Shown here piece by piece: positions 27,001-32,708 of a stretch of DNA of 36,589 nt. Position 1 is the first letter of the stretch. Each line of letters starts with the position of its first letter. Under the pieces are notes generated by a model. That model was given only the letters and a program-made list of their open reading frames with translations, ran no database searches and had not been told where the DNA came from. Source of the DNA: a virus; the IMG/VR virus record IMGVR_UViG_3300009703_002552, positions 1-36,589 of that record; one strand, given 5' to 3'. Both the position numbers and the translations under genes were made by a program.

Positions 27001-30000
27001 TTCCAATTACCAGATGACGCGCCAATGTTTTCTATGTCAATAGTATTAGCACTAGATTGATTATAAGCTGTATTCCATGTCGCGCTTGTCGTCGCGATAT
27101 TGCTTATATCGCCTTGATTGTCTGTAGCTAATTGAGCCCCAGCTGTCCATGTTGCGCTGGTGGCACCAACATTTACAATGTCAAGTCTGCTCTGTACGCT
27201 ATTTGTATATGCTGTATTCCATGTACCGCTTGTCGTACGAACCTTGTCGAGTTTAGCTTTATTGAGCTGGCTATCTGCATACCCTGTATTCCAGTCTGCG
27301 CTAGTTGTTGCAACGTTCGATAAATCATCTTTATTAGCGATTGCTTGAGTATAGCCTGCACCCCAATTACCAGAATTTGATATTACATTAGCAATATCTC
27401 TTCTGCTTTGTAAGCTATTTGTATATCCTGTATCCCAGTTGCTTGAAGCAGATATAACATTTGCAATGTCGGCTTTGTTTAATTGACTGTCGCTATAAGC
27501 TGTATTCCAATTACCAGAAGTGGTTATAACATTAGCAATATCTAAAGCATGTTGTAATGTATTATTATAAGCTGTATTCCAACTAGCAGAGTTTGTCGCG
27601 ACATTGTGAAAATCGCCAATGTTCTCTAAACTTCGCGTATAGCCTAACTCCCAGTTAGCTGAGTTAGATTGTACTGTTTGATGGTCACTAGTCCATCCTG
27701 CATTTGTTACTTCCCAGCTACCACTGTATGTTGAAAGTGTTGTATATGTACTTTGCCATTTAGAACTGTCTGTTTCACCGGCATATACAAGATCGCGAGC
27801 ACTTATATTACCGCTAACGGTTAATGTTTCGCCAGGTTCTTCTACTCCACCTATACCTACTTTATTTTGGCTAGCATCTGAAAAAATTGTTTTATTGTTA
27901 TCTTTATCCTTAACGACGAAGTCAACGTTATTAGATGCATTATTAACTGTAACTTGGTGAGGGGCCGTACCCTTTTTATGCATGCCAAATAAATTAAGCC
28001 CACCAGCGTGAAATCTTATTCTATCATCGGTAAACTGAATATATGTATTACCATCACCGTTGTGATAGATATTCTCATTTACACCTATGTCTCCTGCTAC
28101 GTCAAGATCGTAGGTAGGATTAGAAGTACCAACACCAACCTTACCAGAAAAATAATTCGCATCTCCAGTTGCACTTAATCCGCCCGTTGCACTTATGTCG
28201 CCTTGTACTGTTAATTCATGAGTCGGGAGTGCATTATTATTAGCACCTATAAAGACTTTAGTACCGTTACCAAATACTGCTCTGTTACCCGTATCATAAT
28301 CTAATATTAGCATCTGGCTACCGCCAGCAACTATTCTAAATGCATCTGATACGCCAGATTCTATCCAAGTACCTTTATCGGTTTCAAAATATACTCTTTG
28401 ATCTTCGCTGAATAATATATCACCTTGCGCGCTTAAATCGCCATGTACAGTAAAATCTTGATATATAGTAGCGCTATTACTAGCTCCCCATGTCCACGTG
28501 CCACTGTTTACCGCTAACAAACTGAGGTCACTATAAACATCTGTCAACCACGATGCGCTATTTTCAGTAACAGCTGTATTAGCAAGATCCCAACTGCCGC
28601 TATTTGTAACAAGCGTAGTATAAGCTGTCTGCCATTCTGCAGAATTGCTAAATGTTAATAAATGAGTGTTTTGCCATTTACTAGATACAGCGTCGGAAAT
28701 CGAGCTACCACCAGCTCCTGTATCCAAAACAACCGTACCGTCATCGTTTGATGATAATGTATCATTTGATACGAGAATTGTATGTACTAATGTAGTAGCA
28801 GGGTCACCGTCATTCTCTTGAACGTTAATACCAGCTATAAGAGTACCAGCACTTGTTTGTACTGCATTTGTAACGTACAATCTACCATTAACTGTCGTAT
28901 CAAACCCGGCTTGGTTAGCTCCTCCTAAAGCAATGCCTCCCGACTCAATAGATATTGTTTTGTCGTGAGCTTCAATAGATATGCCTGATGCAGGTCCAGC
29001 AGTATCTGATTTAATTACTAACTGACCGGAAGTAGTAATCTCATTTGACGGGCTATGTAAATAAATTGCTTCTGAGGAAAGAGAGGCTGCACTTAATGTA
29101 TACGCGTTAAGTTTAGCTGATGAACCGCTATCAGGTTTTATATCGATACCAACGTTTGTACCGTCATCATAAATTTGCGAATTGCCTTGCCCTTGCCACG
29201 AGTCTGTTTCAGTCCATTTTGTAACGTAATTCTCTGTACCACCAGCACTAAGAGTTGTAACAACGGTATGTGTTGCATCCCAATTGGCGCTTGCTGCAGC
29301 GATCTCTGATAAATTAGTAGCTGTTTTGTCAGACCAGTCAGCGCTGTTAGAAGTAACAACAGTTCTTATTTCGTCCCATTTACCGCTAGCTTCTGTCAAC
29401 AAGCTAATGTCGCGATAAACGTCTGTTAACCATGCGGCACTATTTTCTGTAACAGCTGTATTGGCTAGATTCCATCCTGCAGATGCGAGTGCAATATTGG
29501 ACATCTTAGTACGCTCTGCATAAGCTAAATCCCAATTAGCGGAGTTGACCGCAACGGTGGACATATCAAGCTCATTATCGACAGCTTTTTGCCAAGATGC
29601 ACTATTTGTATGAACAAGTAACCAGCCAGAATCCCATTTTACACTGCTCATGTCTCCAGCATAAACGATCTCAGAAGCGCTGATAGAACCATAAACAGAA
29701 AGTTCTTCTGGACCTTCTGTACCACCAATAACTACAATATCATTGATGTCTATAGGATGTAATACATTTTGACCTGGAGGTTCTTCCCATTTCGTTGAAC
29801 CACCGCCCCAACCTGCAGAGTTGGATTGTACAACAGCATAAGCATTCTGCCAATTACCGCTTACATCCAAATTGTGTAGCGAAACAGCGCCATGCACAAA
29901 TTCCGTCGTAGCTAATCTTGTATCAGTAGCAGATGTTGGATGAGTATATCCATGTGCATTTATACCAAGATTCCCGGAAAGACCATTATATAAGAGGATT

Positions 30001-30131
30001 GAATCTGAGGACGACGAACTAAGGCCAGCGAATACTAGGGTTGTACCGCCCGAACCATAAAGATTCTGGGTGAGTATTACATTAGTAAACTTGGCCAAGC
30101 TTGTTTGCCCGCCGGTTTGACTCAGTGCCAT
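18009..30131 (-). CDS. Giant repetitive tail fibre protein (4040 aa)
   Basis: One open frame of 4040 residues without a frameshift. The first 100 residues (MALSQTGGQTSLAKFTNVIL, then TRLATTEFVHGAV) look like a fibre base. Beta-type modules with the GIGTxxPxxxLxVxGxIxA pattern of fibre proteins occur near residues 310-450, 650-790 and 3200-3300 and at the C-terminus (VGIGERDPSEMLTVAGNISA). Most of the rest is a degenerate array of units such as NWNTAYTDSQTNKADIANI, with Trp-to-Trp spacing of 24 residues, plus 14- and 28-residue variants. The spacing of hydrophobic residues suggests a long trimeric coiled coil. No C-terminal S74 chaperone domain is recognisable. It is probably a side fibre or whisker-like adhesin. 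A CATAAATA late element lies 6 bases before the ATG, with no Shine-Dalgarno sequence. Confidence 0.9.
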   Translation of the reverse strand: MALSQTGGQTSLAKFTNVILTQNLYGSGGTTLVFAGLSSSSSDSILLYNGLSGNLGINAHGYTHPTSATDTRLATTEFVHGAVSLHNLDVSGNWQNAYAVVQSNSAGWGGGSTKWEEPPGQNVLHPIDINDIVVIGGTEGPEELSVYGSISASEIVYAGDMSSVKWDSGWLLVHTNSASWQKAVDNELDMSTVAVNSANWDLAYAERTKMSNIALASAGWNLANTAVTENSAAWLTDVYRDISLLTEASGKWDEIRTVVTSNSADWSDKTATNLSEIAAASANWDATHTVVTTLSAGGTENYVTKWTETDSWQGQGNSQIYDDGTNVGIDIKPDSGSSAKLNAYTLSAASLSSEAIYLHSPSNEITTSGQLVIKSDTAGPASGISIEAHDKTISIESGGIALGGANQAGFDTTVNGRLYVTNAVQTSAGTLIAGINVQENDGDPATTLVHTILVSNDTLSSNDDGTVVLDTGAGGSSISDAVSSKWQNTHLLTFSNSAEWQTAYTTLVTNSGSWDLANTAVTENSASWLTDVYSDLSLLAVNSGTWTWGASNSATIYQDFTVHGDLSAQGDILFSEDQRVYFETDKGTWIESGVSDAFRIVAGGSQMLILDYDTGNRAVFGNGTKVFIGANNNALPTHELTVQGDISATGGLSATGDANYFSGKVGVGTSNPTYDLDVAGDIGVNENIYHNGDGNTYIQFTDDRIRFHAGGLNLFGMHKKGTAPHQVTVNNASNNVDFVVKDKDNNKTIFSDASQNKVGIGGVEEPGETLTVSGNISARDLVYAGETDSSKWQSTYTTLSTYSGSWEVTNAGWTSDHQTVQSNSANWELGYTRSLENIGDFHNVATNSASWNTAYNNTLQHALDIANVITTSGNWNTAYSDSQLNKADIANVISASSNWDTGYTNSLQSRRDIANVISNSGNWGAGYTQAIANKDDLSNVATTSADWNTGYADSQLNKAKLDKVRTTSGTWNTAYTNSVQSRLDIVNVGATSATWTAGAQLATDNQGDISNIATTSATWNTAYNQSSANTIDIENIGASSGNWNTAYTESLANKADISSITSLTADWSNTVNTVNSFSGTWDDLANLTDLNANSGNWNSTHTDVYTSSADWTTSYTTLVANSGDWDTAYTASTQNSLDIDAVISASANWDTAYTTSNTNTSKIASLVSNVNDNTGNWDTAYATSNTNTSKIASIVSNVNDNTANWNTAYTKSVDNELDISSLATNSANWTAAYDLSIDNQEDITTITSNTANWDTAYTDSQTNKTGIASLVTNVNDNTANWQTGYSNSLQSRLDVANVISTSANWNTGYEDSQTNNVHIASIGGTSGTWNTAYTQSTQNRLDLINVIASSANWDTASTKSEDNRLDIANIVSLTSDWGTAYTNSTQTKLDMANVISSSGDWDKTYTQVYSQSSVWAGGVDNTASNVGGAVGIFSGKDGIDLQFRTIVAAGNFAVSAQGNTVILSGGGLSGLESSAFTGLMDTPGTLVANQVLMGNSDASALEFVNLPEVKWNTAYSAVTGSSANWNTAYDNSAQSRLDLANVISNSGDWDKAYSTITWLSADVTNISTLTASITSSETRSVTNRNRINSIVSNVNSNTANWQTAYSDSQANKDDIVNVAGASATWDEAVTRSVQSDLDIATVATTSANWDTGYTDSQTNKAGIASIVTNVNDNTANWNTAYTDSQSNKTWTNNLRTVVKSDSGNWNTAYSDSQLNKADIANIISTSATWDAAATKAEENRLDISNIAPSTANWNTGYTDSQTNKANIASLVTNVNDNTANWNTAYTNSTQSRLDIANVVTNSGTWNSGGRADEHVTYSLRPYSADWNVAFSMAAELSADVSNSALVSAVWNTAYAKVNQLSADMSTVATTSGTWDTAYTDSQTNKAHISNIVTDVYSNTASWNTAYADSIVNREDITNIATTSGTWNTANTRTLTNQTRIGNLETSLVNTTGDWNTAYTNTLQSENDIANIATASGSWTTGYNSSIQNDLDIANLAVNSANWNTAYSDSQLNTADIANIIAASGTWDTAYTVSEENRLDISTIASASADWNSGFAKAVVNDGDIANIATTSANWNTAYTNSTQSRLDIANVISNSSNWDTAYATIDNLTDLSVASGNWNTGYVAATANKLDISNLALASGDWDKTKQSVNSLSGNWENTYAHVNATSSSWATVKATSSNWDTGYAQSTANLEDMANVAVTSGNWDTAYTDSQVNNLRLTDVAENSGTWNTGYNNSLQSELDLATIATTSANWDTAYTRMLLNREDIDQVTANSGNWDTAYALSEANRQDISAITSLTSDWSAGSPRSSANAEHISQLSSNTADWHSAQQSVSSLSSFWQNAWTNANLNSSNWGSGGSFAISTSAHISTIATTSGNWDTAYTVSEANRLDISTITGQSGNWNTGYSNSLQAELDLATIATTSGTWQTAVANSTQSKLDLANVISTSANWNTGYSIALENRDDISTVATNSSDWNSAWSVAQENRDDIKSVTSVSGNWNTGYTDSQTNKASIASIVTNVYNNTANWQTGYSNSLQSRLDLSNIATSSGNWNTGYTDSQTNKASIAGIVTNVYSNTASWNIAVTNSTQSRLDLANVISSSADWDTASTKSEDNRIDIANIVSLTSDWNNTYAHVEANSAVWAGGVDNTGSNVGGGVGVFKDKDGIDLRFKTFVAAGNLAVSAKGDTIILSGGGLSGLETSSFTGLIDTPETLASNQFLRGNSTAAALEFVSLPEVKWNTAYSAVTGSSANWDTAYTKILTTEPKTVTVFTTVSSSSSNWNTAYTTANTNTDKIASIVTNVNSNTANWDIGYSNSVQSRHDIANVISTSAQWDESYAIALANRGDISNVATTSSNWNTAYTDSQSNNTLVSNLVTIVDSNSGIWNTASTDSIANKADISNVAGYSANWNTAYNNSLQSRLDLSSLISNSGTWNSNSDDVSVLKVNRSDVALASGNWNTGYTNSVQSVLDIANVISTSSNWDTAYTDSRINNDRLSDVADASATWDETASKSSQHERDIANVAVTSGTWVSSYETLSTLSATWATDSTDLSDVKSSSANWTSTYTSVSTSSSNWDAAYTASTQNSLDIDTIIAASGSWNTAATKAETNRLDIASIAGVSANWTTGYNSSIQNDLDIANVASTSSNWDLGYTNSTQSRLDIANVISSSGDWTAGYNNSLQNDLDIANIAVASANWDTAYTTSNTNSDKIADVGAISATWNNTLSTVRANSGDWSIKPAALGFNSSTGTLTLQSTDGTVYAASLDGRYLEPGSTGELNYITKWSGSNSVTLSQIYDNGTNVGIGTENPDVKLSVNGTISALNIKMPSGSAYKIIAGSTGSDQWNSAWTGLNANSSDWESVWTNVNTNSSSWNTQANVENGNSAYTTTNANSADWVSTETTIRSSSANWDSTYTTTAGESAKWSYTAANSASFAVLSVSGNLLSADGYHIYPTTSNELTLSAGPNIAILASPETNTLMLSAGAGEAGGVTDTVRSNSATWNGGSLSDDLSSRVLALETLSGGWNTTKDTVDTTGSNWNTAYTTSQQTVSSIDTIRGLTANWSSAYNELDDYTSDINVNNYTLFVDKSLSAVSIAAGAVGVETGKTLTVGGSISALGQILVDKEGIVFNDGGTLDTFTYDTMQQHRSMYIDLNANSGNWDSSYDSISSIALLSGNWNSTYETVESLSGSWGNGGSAYDTLTANSGNWNTAYTSVDTNAANWTETYSVVVANSSSWGTGGADENSVDATVTSASSYWYSPLSAASLAERISYTNDFTPGTVLYRAADGTYQRASAVTAASADVIGVVFDSGPSYFSILYSGVLNLSAHGFGVGSSIFLGTSAGNIDTDPPTDVNKISKPLGIAISSDVLLIQSLRGFVVADTTPLSSASGWSLTGTNVWTVDDDIKVGIGERDPSEMLTVAGNISARGDITIGGGLTAQGPVHVVGIKDWGHPTSHNNNVYPLSFDDISMQTATITGSTVNLTSTSARRPGPTLSLRLSATGNTNIAFNSSWKFMGAKPSVLPANKVSLLTLQCYGTSEEDIIAAFSTEN
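21888..22220 (-). repeat. Duplicated 111-residue fibre module, copy B
   Basis: 333 bases, Trp codon to Trp codon, encoding WAGGVDNTGSNVGGGVGVF up to LPEVKWNTAYSAVTGSSANW. By eye about 80% identical in protein to copy A at 25557-25889, exactly 3669 bases away and equal in length. Confidence 0.85.
25557..25889 (-). repeat. Duplicated 111-residue fibre module, copy A
   Basis: 333 bases encoding WAGGVDNTASNVGGAVGIF up to LPEVKWNTAYSAVTGSSANW. It is non-helical in character (Gly-rich, with ILSGGGLSGLESSAFTGL and DTP turns) and interrupts the coiled-coil-like array. Confidence 0.85.
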
Positions 30132-30137
30132 TAAGAA

Positions 30138-30145
30138 TATTTATG
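30138..30145 (-). promoter_or_regulatory. Late-promoter-like CATAAATA before the giant fibre gene
   Basis: CATAAATA on the minus strand, 7 of 8 bases of the T4 late consensus, then TTCTTA and the ATG at 30131. It is the only visible signal in the 29-base gap after the endolysin-like gene. Confidence 0.7.
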
Positions 30146-30160
30146 GAATTCCGCTTGTAT

Positions 30161-30640
30161 CTAGTGGGAATTATCATAAACACCAATCATTTTAATAGCA
30201 CCGTCAATTATAGTAGGAGAATAGGAATAATTACCGTTTTCATATGCAATAATTGCACGCACAACCTTTTTTAGGGCTGTAACGTCCTTAATTTTACCTT
30301 CTTGAAAAAGACATAATTTTTTGGTAGATGAAATACCTGTCTTTTTACTGACATAAGATATATATTTCGATGTATTATTTTCATGTGGAGGGGCCCAGCG
30401 GCGAATAATACCGTCAATAGTGTTAATATTATATTTTTTATCGTATGTACGTAATACGATGATCAATGCTCTAATACCATATTCAGGTGACTTGAACTTG
30501 AGAAATCTACCGTCAGTACCAGACCTACCTAACCATTTGTCGCCCACTACTAAATTACCTGGATTATTATTTTCAACTCCGCGAGGCGCTGTAAATCCAG
30601 TAAACGCGATACAAAACAATGCAAGTATTGTACGTTTCAT
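30161..30640 (-). CDS. Secreted endolysin-like / lysozyme-fold protein
   Basis: 159 residues. The N-terminus MKRTILALFCIAFTGFTAP is a Sec-type signal peptide or signal-anchor. The mature part begins RGVENNNPGNLVVGDKWLG, then GRFLKFKSPEYGIRALIIVL, IIRRWAPPHENNTSKYISYV and AIIAYENGNYSYS. This RG-[IV]-x-NNNPGN-[LI], RWAPP-x-ENNT pattern marks a widespread phage family often annotated as a structural or peptidoglycan-degrading protein. Glu23 in the VENNNPGN segment is a candidate catalytic acid. A signal sequence on an endolysin suggests export without a classical holin channel. It is preceded by a sigma70-like promoter and followed by the fibre gene. The adjacent membrane coiled-coil gene supports a lysis role, but a virion-associated lysozyme cannot be excluded. 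Confidence 0.75.
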   Translation of the reverse strand: MKRTILALFCIAFTGFTAPRGVENNNPGNLVVGDKWLGRSGTDGRFLKFKSPEYGIRALIIVLRTYDKKYNINTIDGIIRRWAPPHENNTSKYISYVSKKTGISSTKKLCLFQEGKIKDVTALKKVVRAIIAYENGNYSYSPTIIDGAIKMIGVYDNSH

Positions 30641-30646
30641 GCATAT

Positions 30647-30675
30647 ATTATGGCGGGATATTAAAGGAACGTCAA
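30647..30675 (-). promoter_or_regulatory. Sigma70-like promoter of the endolysin-like gene
   Basis: TTGACG (30670-30675), a 17-base spacer and CATAAT (30647-30652) on the minus strand. Six bases separate the -10 box from the ATG at 30640, so the start of transcription should fall at the start codon. Confidence 0.7.
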
Positions 30676-30680
30676 GCTAG

Positions 30681-31040
30681 TTATTTGGTTGCGCTTGTCC
30701 ACTTATCTTCATCAGGCTCAATTGGGCGATCTTCGCCCCATGGTGGCAAAGACTTATCATATTTTCGAAGATCATTATACATTCTGAATATAGTAATTTG
30801 AAGATGACGGATAGCACCTTGCGCCGAATGTATCACCATATCTTGCTCTATTTGTCGTTTAGTTAGAGCATTAATGAAATTATGATAGTCACCTTTTTCA
30901 GCTTCATGAGCGATAACTAACTGCCTAGCTGCTTCTTCCATTTTAATACGTTTAGCTCTCTCTGTTATATAGCCGTAACCTGCTAAACATATAACTAAGC
31001 CGATTATAATACTCCGACCAAATGTGGAGCCGATTTTCAC
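30681..31040 (-). CDS. Membrane-anchored coiled-coil protein, candidate inner-membrane spanin
   Basis: 119 residues from a GTG at 31040. A single N-terminal membrane helix (SIIIGLVICLAGYGYI, about residues 10-25) is followed by positively charged residues and a long helical region (RAKRIKMEEAARQLVIAHEAE, then QIEQDMVIHSAQGAIRHLQ), ending in a Pro-rich polar tail (KSLPPWGEDRPIEPDEDKW). Size, topology and place directly upstream of the endolysin-like gene fit an Rz-like i-spanin. No overlapping Rz1-like lipoprotein was found, and a holin-like role is also possible. The start is supported by an ACTAAATA element 5 bases before the GTG. Confidence 0.7.
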   Translation of the reverse strand: MKIGSTFGRSIIIGLVICLAGYGYITERAKRIKMEEAARQLVIAHEAEKGDYHNFINALTKRQIEQDMVIHSAQGAIRHLQITIFRMYNDLRKYDKSLPPWGEDRPIEPDEDKWTSATK

Positions 31041-31045
31041 ATAAC

Positions 31046-31053
31046 TATTTAGT
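31046..31053 (-). promoter_or_regulatory. Late-promoter-like ACTAAATA before the candidate spanin
   Basis: ACTAAATA on the minus strand, overlapping the stop codon of the phosphoribosyltransferase, with GTTAT and then the GTG start at 31040. Confidence 0.55.
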
Positions 31054-31516
31054 CTCTTTCAAAGGGAAAGACTATCCATTCATCGTCCGGAAACTCCTTA
31101 CAATAAGCGCTTGGTATCCGAGATGTACTGGTTTTTATATATGGACAGGCAGAATATATGTGAGCTCCACCCGTCATTCGAAACATATAACTATATGCAT
31201 ACCCTAGAGTTGTACCTTTATCGCTTATATCATCAACTATTAATACTCTGTCATGACGGTCGAAGTCATGTACAATTGAACCAAGGTCCTGCGTTATTTC
31301 AACGTTATCTCCAGCAGTTTGATTGTCATATAATTTAAGACCAAGTGTAAGGAAGGTTTTCGGCTTAACAATTTCTGCCATTATTCTTGCGGGAACTAAA
31401 CCGCCACGAGATAATGCAACCATATAATCGACATTCGGAAAGTTACTAGATACTTTAATAGCAGTAACATCGCAGTCTTTATGAAAAGTATCCCAATCGA
31501 TATATGTTTTATCCAT
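31049..31516 (-). CDS. Purine-type phosphoribosyltransferase family protein
   Basis: 155 residues. The PRPP-binding motif is RVLIVDDISDKGTTLG at residues 90-105, with the two acidic residues DD at 95-96. Upstream, VALSRGGLVPARIMAE (33-48) is the loop typical of xanthine/guanine/hypoxanthine phosphoribosyltransferases. Length matches the XGPRT group (about 150). It would salvage a purine base to its nucleotide using PRPP in the cytoplasm. This could link to the deazaguanine genes at the other end of the window, but it could equally be general salvage. It has its own sigma70-like promoter 5 bases before the ATG. Confidence 0.88.
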   Translation of the reverse strand: MDKTYIDWDTFHKDCDVTAIKVSSNFPNVDYMVALSRGGLVPARIMAEIVKPKTFLTLGLKLYDNQTAGDNVEITQDLGSIVHDFDRHDRVLIVDDISDKGTTLGYAYSYMFRMTGGAHIYSACPYIKTSTSRIPSAYCKEFPDDEWIVFPFERD

Positions 31517-31521
31517 ACATC

Positions 31522-31550
31522 ATTATAAGAGCAATACAATGATTATTCAA
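31522..31550 (-). promoter_or_regulatory. Sigma70-like promoter of the phosphoribosyltransferase gene
   Basis: TTGAAT (31545-31550), 17 bases, TATAAT (31522-31527) on the minus strand. Only GATGT separates the -10 box from the ATG at 31516. The -35 box overlaps the end of the gene at 31543. Confidence 0.75.
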
Positions 31551-31749
31551 CTAACCATTTACCGACATGCTTAGACAGTTCTTCAGCGGCGTCATGCAGC
31601 GCTTTTTTACGTTCCGGCTTTCGGGCTCGTTTTGCTTTTTCGTATATTTCAAGAACGAAGTCGTGAGTTATTTCTCTCGTCACGACATGCTCGTTCACCT
31701 CTTTTGGAACGATATTTTTTTTACTCACTGTTTTTCTCCCGCTCACCAC
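31543..31749 (-). CDS. Small basic protein of unknown function
   Basis: 68 residues from a GTG at 31749. The first 20 residues are basic (VSGRKTVSKKNIVPK). The rest looks like two helices (THDFVLEIYEKAKRARKPE, then KKALHDAAEELSKHVGKWL). No known domain. An ATTAAATA element 4 bases upstream supports the GTG start. It could be a small DNA- or protein-binding factor, but nothing specific is visible. Confidence 0.6.
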   Translation of the reverse strand: MVSGRKTVSKKNIVPKEVNEHVVTREITHDFVLEIYEKAKRARKPERKKALHDAAEELSKHVGKWLVE

Positions 31750-31753
31750 AAAA

Positions 31754-31761
31754 TATTTAAT
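31754..31761 (-). promoter_or_regulatory. Late-promoter-like ATTAAATA
   Basis: ATTAAATA on the minus strand with 4 bases (TTTT) before the GTG at 31749. It is the left arm of a 75-base divergent region shared with the + gene at 31825. Confidence 0.45.
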
Positions 31762-31808
31762 CTATTGTAGTTCATAATAAAGTCAATCTTACCTTTTATG
31801 AGAGAATA

Positions 31809-31816
31809 CATAAATA
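31809..31816 (+). promoter_or_regulatory. Late-promoter-like CATAAATA
   Basis: CATAAATA on the + strand with 8 bases to the ATG at 31825. Its position argues against the in-frame upstream ATG at 31798, which it would leave untranscribed. Confidence 0.55.
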
Positions 31817-31824
31817 TTATTAAA

Positions 31825-32016
31825 ATGAACTCAGAGTTTCCGAAATATATTTGGGATAATGATACCGGGCACTTATTAATATATGAATCTAAACAACCAT
31901 TCATTCACTCATCTGAGTATATGGATGGACCAATCGTTTTTAGAACTATAGAAAAAGCTAGAGAGTTTCTAAAAGAAAATAACTTACCAGGTAATATTGG
32001 AATTAAAGTTTATTAA
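31825..32016 (+). CDS. Small protein of unknown function
   Basis: 63 residues from the ATG at 31825 (MNSEFPKYIWDNDTGHLLIY); an in-frame ATG at 31798 would add nine residues. The remainder (GPIVFRTIEKAREFLKENNL) suggests a small alpha/beta fold with a strand-helix ending. It is one of three short + strand genes set into the minus-strand block. It converges on the exonuclease gene with a 14-base overlap of the two 3' ends. The start choice rests on the CATAAATA element just upstream. Function unknown. Confidence 0.65.
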   Translation: MNSEFPKYIWDNDTGHLLIYESKQPFIHSSEYMDGPIVFRTIEKAREFLKENNLPGNIGIKVY

Positions 32017-32674
32017 AAGTATCTACCCGGTTAAACCACATATAAGAATATTTTTGAAATTGTATCTCATTCATTTCAAATGACTGAAATTGTAAATCTC
32101 TAGAACACATCAGTACAACACCATTTTGAATCTCTGTATCCATCATATAATTATGTGCATGAGTATAGGCACATAACTGCAGATAATAATCCTCGATCCA
32201 TTCATCTTTCTTAGGTTTATTTGTTTGTTTGAAATCAATAATATGAGGGACACCTTTATACATTCCAACTAAATCAGTAGTACCTGCATACTTATCTTTA
32301 TAATATAATTGAACTTCAGATCCCCATACTTCGGAAACGTGCTGAAGACCTTCCTTAATAATAATGTCAGCCATTTGATTAGCTTGAGAATGTACAGGGC
32401 TATAATCATACTCTCGCTTTTTCTCTTCAACATAACATTCTAATGTAAGATGCATTGAAGTACCAACAGCAGCAGCCTCATTTCTAATTCTTTTAGCTTC
32501 CTCTTTACCTACTCTATTTTCCCAAACTTTGAGACCAGAATTGTCTTTTGTATTTGATAGTATAGTTGTTACGGAGGGTACTAAATCGCCTTCAGGAGTT
32601 TTATATAAACGCTTACCAGTAGTTTCATCGCGCTCTAAGGAAGGGTAAGGGTATTTATCGAAGTCTCTAACCAC
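32003..32674 (-). CDS. RecB/Cas4-like PD-(D/E)XK exonuclease (MGME1-like phage type)
   Basis: 223 residues from a GTG at 32674. The motifs of RecB-like nucleases are in order: GTSMH at 71-75, Glu120 in WGSEVQLYY, TDLVGMYKG with Asp134, HIIDFKQT with Asp147 and Lys149, and YYLQLCAYTHAH with Gln166 and Tyr170. The family cleaves single-stranded or end DNA with Mg2+; in phages it probably acts in replication, recombination or host-DNA breakdown. A single-domain protein of this size is common in T4-like marine phages. A sigma70-like promoter ends 6 bases before the GTG, suggesting early expression separate from the neighbouring late genes. Confidence 0.88.
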   Translation of the reverse strand: MVRDFDKYPYPSLERDETTGKRLYKTPEGDLVPSVTTILSNTKDNSGLKVWENRVGKEEAKRIRNEAAAVGTSMHLTLECYVEEKKREYDYSPVHSQANQMADIIIKEGLQHVSEVWGSEVQLYYKDKYAGTTDLVGMYKGVPHIIDFKQTNKPKKDEWIEDYYLQLCAYTHAHNYMMDTEIQNGVVLMCSRDLQFQSFEMNEIQFQKYSYMWFNRVDTFNKL

Positions 32675-32680
32675 ACTTTA

Positions 32681-32708
32681 ATTATAATATATTAGCACAA
32701 TAAATCAA
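32681..32708 (-). promoter_or_regulatory. Sigma70-like promoter of the exonuclease gene
   Basis: TTGATT (32703-32708), 16 bases, TATAAT (32681-32686) on the minus strand, then TAAAGT and the GTG at 32674. It fills the 34-base gap behind the gene at 32709. Confidence 0.65.

Larger units (their letters stand above)
20450..27770 (-). repeat. Coding tandem array of about 72-base (24-residue) units
   Basis: Within the giant fibre gene, imperfect 72-base units follow each other for about 7 kb, broken by two 333-base modules. The core on the protein level is W-[ND]-T-A-Y-T-x-S-x-x-N-x-x-D-I-x-N-[VI]-x-[ST]-[ST]-[SA]. Units of 42 and 84 bases also occur. All length variants are multiples of three, so the frame is kept. 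The limits are approximate. Confidence 0.85.

Noticed and set aside
20450-27770. CRISPR array or non-coding satellite, because of the regular 72-base spacing
   Set aside because: The repeats are degenerate, have no separate spacers, always keep one open frame and encode a continuous Trp-anchored protein repeat.
18145-29359. Numerous open frames antisense or out of frame within the giant fibre gene (60-96 codons)
   Set aside because: They arise from the repetitive composition, have no promoter or ribosome site and show Leu/Ser/Val-rich shadow composition.
31798-31824. Upstream ATG at 31798 as the start of the small + strand gene
   Set aside because: The CATAAATA element lies inside those nine codons, so the ATG at 31825 fits the spacing seen before other genes.
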